Shown one piece after another: positions 23,781 through 36,294 of a DNA stretch of 64,000 nt. Every line of letters starts with the position of its first letter. Positions within the stretch are counted from its first letter, which is position 1. Under the pieces are notes generated by a model. The model ran no database searches. It had not been told where the DNA came from and saw only the letters and a list, made by a program, of their open reading frames with translations. The position numbers and the translations under genes were made by a program. This DNA comes from Moringa oleifera (Eukaryota; Streptophyta; Magnoliopsida; Brassicales; Moringaceae), in assembly GCA_021397835.1 (NCBI GenBank), contig JAJFZO010000747.1:7026501-7090500 (forward strand). Direction: 5' to 3'.

Positions 23781-26700
23781 ATGAACGATAATTTTTTTTT
23801 TTAAAATCCATTGCACATTGTTATTGTTATTTGATTTTGTCAATTAGTCAAGCCAAGTCGAAAGTTCCTTTTTATTTCAAAGTTTAACTTAGTCATGGTC
23901 ATATTATTGATGTATATTTTTAAAATCATATTAGTGATGATCAACTTTTTAAGTCATACACAAAAATATACTTTGAAGGAGTTTAAAAATTGAGATCATA
24001 TTAAGTATGGTCACTTTTTGCTACATTGTATGTGTAATGTTAATTTGATGTATATGAATGATAATAACATATTTGGCTAAGCAAATTTGATGGCTGCCGA
24101 TTTTCATTTGACTAGTGTTTATCATTATTATCATATTATAGGAATGCGGAATTTTTTTAACTCAATAGTTAAGCTATAAAAGATAAGGATGGTCATGAGA
24201 TATAAAATTAAACACCATCAGCTTTTTATCCTCCCTGTGATTTAATCAATTTCATCAATTCTAGCAATTTAAAACATTAATTTGGATTTTAATTTGTTTA
24301 TTTAATTTTTTATTTAAATATTTATTTATAAAATATTATTCTTTTAAGTCAACTTTTCACAAATCTTATTAATTAATGATGATGTTATTTCTATAGTGAA
24401 TTATCATTATTAAAAAATAATTAATTTTAATTTTAATTTTAATTATTAGAATATTAATTAATTAATATTATTTTATAATATTAATTCAATTAAAAGATAT
24501 AATACTCTTTTAGACTTATTCCAATTAGTTTGTTAACCAAATATATTAATACAAATTCATACTTCATTTTATTTCAATAAACTAAATATCATAATAATTA
24601 TTCTATTTTTTCTTTTATATTTCATATAATGCTTATTTTATTCAATTTCTATTTCATTTCACGAATCAAATATATTATATGGAAATATTATTTTATTTTA
24701 TATCAATTAAATATTATAATTATTAAAAATAAAATTGATAAAAAAATCTAATTGGTGCAAAGTTTTTGAAAAGAAGATTAAAATGCAAAGAAAATTGTTA
24801 GAAATGATTTTTTGAAATTAAAATTATTTAAAACAAAGATGATTTTGTTATTATTATTTTCCTCAAACAATAACTTACTTAATAACAAAAATGACATAAA
24901 ACCATGTAAATATGAATCAAATTTAAATGATAACTAAGATTTATAAACACAATTAAGTTTAGAGTTTGGCAATTTTTCTTATCAAGACCTGCGATGATCT
25001 TAAGAAAATATAAACAAGAAGGAGAAAGAGATTCTTTGAGTATTTTTTTTTTTCAACGAGAAAAGGACGGGATGAGGATTATATCCCTACTCCATCCTCA
25101 TTCTCGTTTCCAAATTTGCCTAGTTTAATTTTGTATTATATATGTACATATAATTTAAAATTTAAATTTAAATTTAAACTTAAATTTTATTTAAAATTAC
25201 ATTTAATATTAAAATAAATTTTAACTCACACATATTTATATTTGATATAATTTTTTTAAAAAAAATATAAGTAAAAAAAGATGATATAATGAAAAAATAT
25301 AGATTTTTTGTTTATCTATTTCCTAAATTCTATGTTCTTGTTCTTACTTTTATTAAACAAAAAACAAAAGGCAGACGAAAAATAAATTCACAAAGACGAG
25401 AATGAAAAAGACATCTCAATCCTAATCTGCCTTTTGCAAATTACTTTGGATTGCGTTGTTTCTCGCTTAATAACTCATGTACCTCAATGATGGAATCCTT
25501 TAGGATGCACCAAACCTTAATTGTTGATATACATATATAAAAGGACAAATCATACCATCTTTCCATTAAGAGGAAAAGTAAAAGATAGAGTTTTCCTTTT
25601 CCTTTAATTTCATAAATGTACTTGTCAAAAGGGATTTACTTTTATAAATAATACTTCTATTAAGATTATAAATAATGTAATTCTCTTTTAAATAAAACGA
25701 CATTTAGTCCATTTTTCTAGTTGGTTGGTTGATAAGCCACATTTTAATGTGTACAATATAAATTTTTTACAAAAAATAATTAAGATTTTAAAATGTATAC
25801 TTCCAAAATTATATAATATGAAAGCAATTTTAAGCTCAATTCTTGATATATATATATATATATCTATATATATATAAAAGAAAAAAGAAAAAAATAAAAA
25901 TTTGTGTAAGGATAAATATATGAATAAATACATAAACAATATCAATTGTGGCCTGACCTACAATTAGGTGGGGGAAACTTAATTAGAATCTAATCCTCAG
26001 ATTAGTCATTACTCCAATAATCACTAGTGGGCCCACTAAATTTTGATTATAATTGTTTGAGAGGAAGAAAAGGAGTGTACCTACTCTTTGCATATCAATA
26101 TACCTATGCCACACTTATAAAATGAAAAGGGGGAACTTTCTCTCTTTTTTTTTTTGGGCTTTAATAGCATTTAAGAGCCCTTTAGCCTTTTATAAAGAGT
26201 GTTTAAGATTATCTGAGATTAGTAAATGAACTTTAATGCAACCAAGCTTCCCTGTTCATAGATCCTTGGGGTCAAAACAGACTGGAAAGATAATTGATGG
26301 CAGGACTAATCACTGGACTGTTCAATGCAGCTGGCATGTTCAGAGTGTTGAATTAAATTTTTTATTGATTTAAATTATAATAAATTTAATTTTAAAAATT
26401 TTATATAAAATATAAAACAGTAAAAATATTTATTTAATTTTTTATTTCAATCAATTTCTAAAGCTCAGCTGATAAGTGAGATTATTTTATAAGCTCATCC
26501 TCTTCTTGGGCTTAAGACCTAAGTTACCATTTTTATTGCTGCAACTGTTAAAACAAAGGACACTACTTTTTTTTTTTTTTAAAAAGTAGGTAAAGTACCA
26601 TTTGTCATTTTCTTGAGGATATTAATAAGATTCTTGCTAGTTAAACAATTCCCTTTCTGGCAACTTCTATTTGTGACATGAAGCAGAGATGTAGAACTTT

Positions 26701-27160
26701 TTTTTTTTTTTTTTGAGTGATTATAGAGCAAATTGAAGAAAAGAGTGAAAACAAAAATATATCAAAATAGGACAAAAGGTTTGATAATTTGAAAGGGTTT
26801 AATAAACATGTTAAAATCATAAATTTTAAAAACAACTGAATTTGGTAAACAAAAATTTAATATTAAAAATTATTAAAAATTATCTTTAATCAATGTAATT
26901 TTTTCATAAATTTTAATTTAAAAATTCATATAAAATATAAACTTTTTTATATGATTAACCATAAAATTTACTAGCAAAATTGAACTCAAATAGGAGATCC
27001 AACATGTAGTAGCCGAATAAAAGGGAGAAAAAGAGCTAGAAAGATGCAATTCTTTCACTTCTTTAAAGTTATTTGAATGTTCCTTGGCATTTCCTTTTAA
27101 CTAAAAGATAGTTATTTTCCAAATTGATTGTAATAGTGTAAATAGTATTTTGTCATTATT
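23781..27160. other. Very AT-rich intergenic DNA, no gene seen
   Basis: No open frame here has a recognisable domain. It includes a (TA)n-rich microsatellite at about 25844-25878, poly(T) runs at 26565-26580 and 26699-26714, and a possible right terminus of the Harbinger element (24532-24680). Confidence 0.55.
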
Positions 27161-27168
27161 GTAACAGT

Positions 27169-30100
27169 TAAGATGACAACGCATCGATCCGTCCATTTGA
27201 TTAAATTATACACACTGAAATTTGTATAAAATTTATTTAAAAAATTATTTTTAATATTCAAACTCATTTCAAATTCGTTTATAATATATATGCTATTTGA
27301 ATTCGTTCAGTTATTATATTTATGTATAGTATTCATTTAATGTTGTATTAATGAAATTTAATAATAAAACACAATAATTAAATAATTTTTTAATAATAAA
27401 ACAATATAATAAAACTTCTAAAGGCATCTAATAATAAAACTTAATAATAAAACATCATAATCAAAAATAACAAAACAACATAATAAAACTTCCAAAGCAT
27501 CTAGTAATAAAGCTTAGCAATAGATCACCATAACTAAATAATAGTCTTTTACTAATAAACAACATAATAACACTTCAAAAGTATATAATCTTTTGTTAAT
27601 AAAATAAAAAAAATGTTACAACTTAGTGACAATTTAAGATAATCAAATTCGAATTAAATATTCAACAAATCAATATAACTTAGTAACAAGATCTTGAAAA
27701 ATACAATACCAGTTAACATTTTCTTCTATTATACATAAAGAATTAGAATCCACGGTCGAACAAGAATATTAAAAAAATGATAATAATATAAATATTTGAT
27801 AAAATTTAGTTAAAATAAGTAAAACATTAAACCAAATTTATTATTGCTTCAACACTTACCCATAATCAATTCTATGAATACATTAATGCTTATAAAGTAT
27901 TTAGATGAAGCTTATTGCAATAAATACTAATAACTCTTCTACTAGTACTAAATACATATTCAGATGCCATAGTAGACATTAGCATCACTAAAAATTCTCT
28001 AATAACTAGTTTTAATATTGAATACTTAATCTTATTTATTTTTTATCAGTTAAGAATGTCAAGTTCTTAACTCCAATGTAAAACTAGCTCATCAAGATAA
28101 TAATCCTACTCGTTCTTCACATAAACATTGCAAGAAGAAGAACTAAAAAATGTAACCAAATTGTACAAGTCATTCGTTTGAAAAACTTGAGCTTCTGATA
28201 ATAAAACTAAAGAAATTATATGGCTAGGCTAATATTGTTTCGAGGAACCCCAGATGCTGTCGGAGTAAAGGATTATCAACAAGGGCATTCTAGTGTGTTA
28301 TAGATTCTTATCCAAGACTTGTATCATTTGATGATGCCATATGAATCGCTAGAAACATGTAAAGTGTATGGCTAACCCAATAACGAAAGTTTCGTAAAGG
28401 GACTAGAGCAGGCTACCATGAGACAAAAGATTTTTTTTTTTTTATAAAGAGATTCCATTTGGAACTATTATATTTCCAAGGTCCAATATTGAAATAATTT
28501 CAGAGGTTTTCCCTGACTTTGTCTTTGTCAACATTGATATTCATTAACTAATTGATATAAATTTTGTTTAACTTGATCAACTTACTTAAGTGAATCATCA
28601 TTATATATTGAAAGAAAATAATGCTCAATCACTTTTAATTTGTATCTAAGGTCTAAACCAATAGTCATAACCAAAACTACATGTACAATACTTCAATATT
28701 TCTCAAACTAGTAAAATATTTTTTTGGACATTTATCTAATAATGTCATCATAATAACCTATCCAATCTATTAAAGATTTCTTAGTTGACAAATGAAAATT
28801 TTTTAAAAAAATTTACAATTAGATACTTCTTAAAAATAACTCAATAGCAATATAACAAAATTTTAAATTTTCAATAATTTTTGAAGCCATAATCCAATCA
28901 TTCTTAGAAAATACATCAAAATAATGTTTTTCTCAAATTTTTAACCTAGGATAGATATCCGTATACACAATTGTTATTTGAAGTATAAAGAATGTGGGGT
29001 TCCAGTGAGTTTTACAATCCAAATGTAACTTTTTAATACATAGAACTTTCAATTGTTTAATTTCTTCAAACTTTTTCATTCTCGAAGGAGTAACTAACCA
29101 AAATGTTACATGATCTTTAATTTTCAAAAATGTATAATCAATAATCGATTATCCATCTTTCACAACAAGATTTAAAATACGCATACAATATCTTATATAT
29201 AAAATTTTTCTACCATATAAAATATAGCCCAACAAATTTTCTTTGAGTATTGAAATCATGTCATTATTAGAAGAATAACTATTTTTCATAATTATAGAAA
29301 TCTTGGTCTTAATGTTTTACTTTGCTAAACCAACCATCAAATGCTTTGTTAGCTTTTTTTTTTTTTTTTTGTCTGAGGAATCGACATGTAATAACAAATT
29401 TGCATATTTCTAAATATGAATATGATAACTTTATAACAATTTAAGAGTAACAAAATGTGTAATTATACTATATGTGAAATAACAAAAATTTAATATACCT
29501 CAAAATACGTCTTTATAGCACTCAAAACTCATCAATGGTGCGGTGTGATGCATATGTAGCCTTTTTTCTGACTTGATGTCCATATATCAGTAGTGATAAC
29601 TATCGGCCCTTGAACTTCTCCAATTCTTTTGTATAGTTTCTTAAATTTCATATCATAAATATTCATCATATTATTCTTGATAAAATTGCGAGAAACCATC
29701 TTAAAGAAGGTTGGAGACTAAAAATAAACCTTTTAAATCCTCTATGATTTACTATTGAGAGAGAATATTCATGCAAGATTATTGCATATGCCAATTCTTT
29801 TCTTGATGAAAAGTGAAGTTCCCAAATTGAATTTTCCTATAATTATCTCTATTAATTGAATTTTTTTTTTAACTTGTAGAACATTTTGATTATGTTTTGA
29901 TTGCTTTTCTTTCACATTTTTTAAATGGTTGTGCAAATACTTAGTTTCATTTTTGCTTTTAGCTTTAATTTACAAAAATGACAAGTTACCCAATCATTTT
30001 CATTCTCACTAGTTTTATCAAAATACTCTCAACCAAAAGATGTTAACTTCTTTTTTTTTCATACTTAAAAGGGATTTTTTTTTTTTTGAAAAGTGGTAGT

Positions 30101-31417
30101 AAGTTTGAAAGTTTGGAAAGGTCGGTGAGGTTGAATATTGGGAGTAATTGGTACATCAGAATTTTTATTGAATGGTTTAGCACCTCTACAACTCTCAACA
30201 TATTTATTGGTATCCATAATTGACCTTTTGAACTTAAACATTGTTAAACTTCAACAAATTAATAAATTAACCACTATAACTATTGAATAAATTGGATGTT
30301 AATTCATTTGAAAGTTAACATGAATCATAGTGTAACCAATCACTATGTAAAACATGAATCAACATGTTTTTCCACATTTAAAAATGTATCATGAAGATAA
30401 GTTAATACATGCTACTGAAGGCTTTTCTTAAATTTTAAAAATAAGACAATTTTGATAATTTGAAAGAAATTAATATAAAATCACAAAGGTAAATAAGAAT
30501 ATCCTAGTTACTTCCTCATCAAACGAAAAAATATCTTTAGCTTTCTCTTATATTCATCTTTGTGCATTTTAGAAAGCCTAAACTCAGTGGTCAAGATGCT
30601 AAAAAAATGGGGAAAAAAATTGGTTGAAAAGGGTTTCTACAGAAACATAAATTGGACCTTAATGCGGAGGTGCCCTAGTATAATTAAGAGGCCATTACAT
30701 GTAAAAGGATCTCTTTGTTTCACGTATATGATAAGAAGATAATTTTTGGTACATGCTCATTTTCCTAGAAAGACACTACCTAAGTCCTAATTCGTCGTTT
30801 AAACAAACAATTTGGCTAATTTAAGTAGATTTATGATTCTTATTTGAAGTAGTTGTGATTCTTATTTTAGTAGTATGTGTTTCCTGTTAAATTTCAAGAT
30901 GTGCCACTGTTGTAGTAGTAGAAAAAAGAAAAAGTGAACATGAATCATAGCTTAACACAATCATAACTTAATAATAATAGGAATACCATTGTTATATAAT
31001 AAAACCTAATAGAAATTCGACACTGAAATCAAGTAAGAATTTTGAATCTCTAATGAAAAGACATAACTTGAAGAATGAAAGTGTTTACAAAGGAGGTGAT
31101 GAAGAGATGTAAGTGGGTAAGGGCAAAATGCTGTACCTATATAAGTGAAGCCCTAATTAAACCTAAATGACGTTGTTTTAGTTTAATTACATAGGTAATA
31201 AGTATCAAATTCAAGTATATTTTACTTATATCTGATTATTTAAAGGGGCTCAAGTAGCGGATACCTTAAAGTTTGAACCTAAACCTTACTTGAATCTAAT
31301 TCAAGTATTATAATTGAAACTCAAATATGCCTAAACTCATTTAAGAAATACCTGAGTTGTCCTATTAGGATTTAGTCAGATCAGGTCCCCATATAAATCC
31401 GACCATTGACATCTCTA
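27169..31417 (-). mobile_element. hAT DNA transposon, end to end but degenerate
   Basis: The left terminus TAAGATGACAACG (27169) and right terminus TAGAGATGTCAATG (reverse complement, ending 31417) are imperfect inverted repeats of the kind seen at plant hAT ends. Flanks GTAACAGT (27161-27168) and GTAACAAG (31418-31425) match at 6 of 8 bases, fitting the 8-bp duplication typical of hAT insertion. The interior encodes a decayed zinc-finger BED/hAT transposase on the minus strand. Total length is about 4.25 kb. Confidence 0.8.
27850..30217 (-). pseudogene. hAT transposase pseudogene (BED zinc finger, RICESLEEPER-like)
   Basis: Reading the minus strand from an ATG at 30217, a BED-type finger remnant (WVTCHFCKLK) lies near 29970-30000. 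The catalytic-region block ITTDIWTSS is near 29560-29640. An open 64-codon piece at 28933-29127 includes LHLDCKTHWNPTFFILQ. The C-terminal dimerisation (hATC) block STMASEYVFST.RRVIS is at about 27930-27990. Stops and frameshifts occur throughout. hAT transposases cut and paste DNA; this copy cannot. Confidence 0.85.
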
Positions 31418-31425
31418 GTAACAAG

Positions 31426-32534
31426 TGAACAAAGTGAAGCTTCAACTATCTTTTTTTGTCTAATATTTCACATAACTGAAGTGCTCACAATATCATGGAG
31501 ATTGATATACCTGCTTTAAACCTACTCTTCATAGAAGATCCAAGTTAATAGTCAAGATTATCTCTTAATATCACTTGAAACTACTTTTGATTAATTAGAA
31601 GCTATGAGCTTGTAAAGTAAAAAGAAAAATTTCAATGTGATATGATCAATGATTCTTAAAGAGTTAGACTTGGTAAATCTTCATGATGCATGTGATGTAC
31701 TAGATCAGTTCGGTCAATCAGAGCTAACTTGATCAAGTGTGATGATGTATACGCAAAGTGAGCTATCGCGTGAATAGATAAAATATAAGTGTGCCAACTT
31801 CCATGTCGACTAACATATTTACTTCAAATCAAAAAATTCAAGTTGACGTGGTGTCACATGAATAGTCACATAACTCAACACGACAAAATCAAATCATTTA
31901 AATTCTTCTATAACTATTATAATCTTTGATAAAAGTTTTTTAAAAATACTAAAAAATATCTCCCATAATCTTTGCTCTAAATCTCAAAATATATCCAAAC
32001 AAATTTTAATTAATGAAAAATAATTAAATAGATCTTGACTCAAACTATTGTAACAAAATTAAATATATTTTCATTATTAAACTATCTAAAAAATTATTCA
32101 AATAAATTCTATACTTCATTTCGAGTCAATCTCTCAATTTTAAATAATTTTTAACATACGAGTTATTTATTATAAAATTTTTAAATATTTAATCATAAAA
32201 AATTTTAAAAAATATTTTTATTACTCAAAAAACTTTGAAATTTTTTTATAAATTTTTTATTATATTTATAAAAAAATTAAATCAAAATTTATAATATAAA
32301 ATTCTCAATTTGAATATTTTTAATTTTTAATTTTTTTAAAAAATTTAATTTAATTATTTTTTATCAATCAAAATTTATTTAAAATTTGAAATAAAAATTA
32401 AGAGAAAGAATACATTTCAAAATTTTAAATAACATTTAATTTAAAATTTTTTAAAATTTTCATAAATTTGTTCAAATAAAAGAGACATACTCAAATTTCT
32501 ATCTATACAAAAAGGAAGACTGTCCCAAATATAA

Positions 32535-32565
<31 letters not shown>

Positions 32566-35406
32566 TAATTTATTTAAAATAAATATTATTTTGACAGTTA
32601 TTTTTTTAAAAAAAATTTCAAAGCTCCAATCTCCTGAGACAAGAAGAAAAAAATTAAAATCCAAATGATACTAGATCTCCCTTTTTATAATAGTTGACCA
32701 GATTCTCTAATGAATGCCATCTTTTCAACTATTACGACCACCACAACAAACTTTCTTCCTCGTTTACTCAACGACGTTCAACTTTTCCTGTCAGCGGTCC
32801 TAATACGCCACCCCTCACAACTCGTCTTCAAACCTGACGATTCAACGACTAACCGTAGAATAGTCAGACAGCGGGGTCGGCTTAATGGATTATTAGGCAA
32901 GCGAATTAATTAATTCATATATTTTAAATATTAATACAATTTATATTGCAATTGGTGTTTATATTTTTTATAATTTTTTCCATTACTAATTAAAGTATTT
33001 AAAAACATATCATATTTTTAGAAAATTTTAAAATTATCATAATATTACTGTTTAAAAATTTAATTTTTAAATCATATAAATAATATTTTCATGTGTTTAG
33101 TCCAACAAAATACAAATGGGGTTAATTTGAAAATTTTTTTTAATTAATAATATCATTCATGATCAATTAACTAATTTCTATATTTTTTTTAGTAATTTAG
33201 AAGTCTTTCATGAAAAACAGGTTTCATATCTATTTCATTATAATTTTTTAATTGAAATTATAATAAAAAACAAATATATTTTTAAATAAATTAATAGAAA
33301 AGCACATTTTTTTTAATTATAGATATGTAGTGATAGCTGCGTACATGTTTCAGATTATAAATGTTTATTAATTATATCAATTGCGTAGAATATATTATTG
33401 CAAAAAATTGTCCAATAAAAATTTAAGTTTTTAATGTAATATGTTACTAAAAAAGAAACCCTCATTTATATCTAAAGAATTTTTTTTTAAAATTTTTTTA
33501 ATAAATTTTTTATTTAATAATATTTTAAATAAATATAATTTAAAATCTTAAATTTTACTCTTCCTTCTCAATTAATTTTGATTTTTTAAATATCTCTAAA
33601 CAAAACTTAATTTATTTATTTTAATCAAATTAAACTTTATTAAAAAATTAAAAAATTAATGATAATCAAATTAAAAATCTTTTACAACAAATTTTAGCAT
33701 AAAAATTTTAATAAATGTAAAAAAAACTCAAGTTAATATTATAAAATATTTAAAAAAATTTTAGTGCTGAAAATATTTTTTCAAACAATTTATACTATCA
33801 AAATTTTAAAAAATTTATAAAAATAGTTCGTTAATTATTCAAATTTGAGGGATGAAATCAAAATAAAATCTAAAATCTATATTTGAAAAAATTTTTGATA
33901 TGTCAACAACAAAAATATTATTAATTTTTTATAAATAATAAATTAAAGTCTGTCTAAAGACGTTTTAAAAATATTAATTTGATTAAAGAGACTTTAAAAG
34001 TTAAAAATAATATTTATTTTATTTTTTATAAAAATATTAATTAGAATTTAAAAATATAAAATAATATAAATTTTATATAAATAATATATGTATATACATA
34101 TAAAGCTAAGAATCCTAAAGGTGACTGTTTATGGGTTGAGCCACCCCTTCGGCATAGTGTCCGATGTCTTGCAATTAAAGACATGATTACTTTTTGCTAT
34201 TGAATTATTTGGAAAGGATTACCTTCTGGAATCTCTTAAGCTTCTCTTGTTTATTCACCTTTGGGGTTAAAACAGATTCCAAATATAGCCAAAATAGTTT
34301 CCGTAAATTCACATAATAGGTGTAAAAAATTGGAAGCAATTTAGAAATTTAAAAACTTAAATAATATAATGGTGTAAAAACTTTAGTAGAATGAATGTTA
34401 TTCTGAAATTTTCACAAATATAAAAAAATTTCTAATCAATTATTATAAAATTTTTTAAAACATTTAAATACTAAAAATATATGTTTATTTTTTAATATTA
34501 AAAATTTATTAAAAATTACTTGTAAGTTAAAATTTTGTTTAAAATTAAAACAAAAAAATTTATTTAAATAATTTTAAAGATATTTCAATAACTAAAATGC
34601 TCTTAATTTTTTAGATTCATGTTAGAGAGTGTTATTAGCATTGGAGGGTTGATAAGAATATCTAATTATTTTTATGGTCCTTAGAGTTAAAGGTCGAATT
34701 TTGATCAAATTAAAAGATTGAATGTGTAATTGATTCAATCCATACATTTGAATTGAGCTAAATTATTTTTATATTTACTTTTAAAAAATTTCACCCTTAT
34801 TTTCTATTTTGTTATTTCATTAAATTTGAACTACTTTTATTGGACCAGTATTGAAGTTTAGATTATGAAAATGTTTGGGTATATTCTTTATTGCTTTTCA
34901 GATGATTTTTTTTTGGACTAATTACACAAGAAAGATTTGTATTTTACTTACTGTTTTTAATTGTTACTTACAAGAAAATGAATCTATTTGATACTCATGT
35001 TTTTGTTAAATTCTCAATAATTTTTTCATAATTTTTATTAAATATTAATGATTTTATATATCCACACTATGTGTATCTGATATTTATTTGTATAAATATC
35101 TTAACATTATTTTAAATACATATTTAAAAAATCAAAAATATTTTATTTATTTTTATAATATATAATGAAGTTATCAAGTTAATTATATAAACAAAAAAAT
35201 TATGTATTCATTACTTATGTACATGAAATCGTTAATATTAATAAAAATTATAAATAAAAATTTTACATTAAAAATTTAATAAAAACATAAATAGTAAATA
35301 AATAATATTTTTTATACATTTTAATTTAAAATTAAAAATAAAATACATGTTCTTTTAATATAATTAATTATTATTTTTTAATAACTAATTTTATTAGATA
35401 ATTATT
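31426..35406. other. AT-rich intergenic DNA
   Basis: Apart from the small open frame at 32710 listed separately, no gene is seen. A TA microsatellite lies at about 32534-32556. A segment at 34235-34290 resembles 26245-26280 (shared AAGCTTC and TTGGGGT.AAAACAGA), indicating a diverged dispersed repeat. Confidence 0.5.
32710..32913 (+). CDS. Short open frame of unknown nature (67 codons)
   Basis: This short open reading frame sits in an island of clearly higher GC content within very AT-rich DNA. The predicted peptide has a Thr-rich start (STITTTTTNFLPRLL) and a basic end (RRIVRQRGRLNGLLGKR). No family is recognised. A plant-like TATA element is not obvious. It may be a gene fragment, an exon of something larger, or chance; the base composition is the only reason to list it. 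Confidence 0.2.
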   Translation: MNAIFSTITTTTTNFLPRLLNDVQLFLSAVLIRHPSQLVFKPDDSTTNRRIVRQRGRLNGLLGKRIN

Positions 35407-35522
35407 AAAGGTAATATTAATAAATTTCAATTATAAATACTTTGCCTGTGATAATAGCCTTCCCAAAGGTAATATTAATAAATTTCAATTATAAATACTT
35501 TGCCTGTGATAATAGCCTTCCC
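35407..35522. repeat. Perfect 58-bp tandem duplication
   Basis: 35407-35464 and 35465-35522 are identical, beginning AAAGGTAATATTAATAAA and ending AATAGCCTTCCC. The identity implies recent origin. It lies downstream of the LSG1 stop codon. Confidence 0.95.
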
Positions 35523-36294
35523 TAGGAGAATATTGAAGGTTACTTCTGACATGAATATGAAATTGGGGCATGCAAGAACAGGAGGGGGTGTGCAGAATTG
35601 GGTCGCCAATTGTAAAAAGCAACCTTTTTGTCTAATTACGAAATACTGAGCACCAAATTCCTGAATATGCATTTATAACATTTTATTTCACATAAATAAA
35701 AACCAACCAAAGCACTAAACACATCAAAATTTGGGGTGGCCACATGAAGCTGCCTACGTTCCATGGGGAATGGGAAAATTTGCCACAACCAACCTAAGTG
35801 CTATATTTGTTTGAATAATCAATTGTGAAGCGCCTAAAATCATCCAATGGTTTCCTATAATAACAAAACAGTACCCTTCTCCAGTTAAAATAGCGGGTCT
35901 GAGATGCAGCATGTGCAATTAATCGAAGCATCACAGTGGTTAATATCTACCTCTTGGTATGATTTTAGGAACACCATTTCGTCATCCGGAATTTGCATGA
36001 ACCCGTGGATTTCAATTTTGCCTTTCAAGGTAATAGTCCTACAAACAACAACCTTTTCCCATCATGTAACACAAGCAGAATAAACCAGCAACAAATATAA
36101 GGCATAATGCATGAATTTTTTGAGCCCACAACAGCACTCCAACCACAATCACTTAAGCTGCCAGAATATATGCTTCCATAAGAGTAACATGCCATACTAG
36201 CTCCCAATTGCTAAATTTGCAGCCATAAGTTAGAGCACTGGACAAGCATGATCAAACCAGTGATTGGTTGTATCATTACTTTATGATTGATGCC
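35523..36294 (-). other. LSG1 3' flank including its 3' untranslated region
   Basis: This is sequence downstream of the LSG1 stop codon, less AT-rich than the intergenic DNA further left. No protein-coding signature was found; the short open frames here carry no domain. The polyadenylation site is not certain. Confidence 0.5.

Noticed and set aside
25688..25945. Hydrophobic 85-codon minus-strand frame suggesting a membrane protein
   Set aside because: It is produced by a TA microsatellite and AT-rich DNA.
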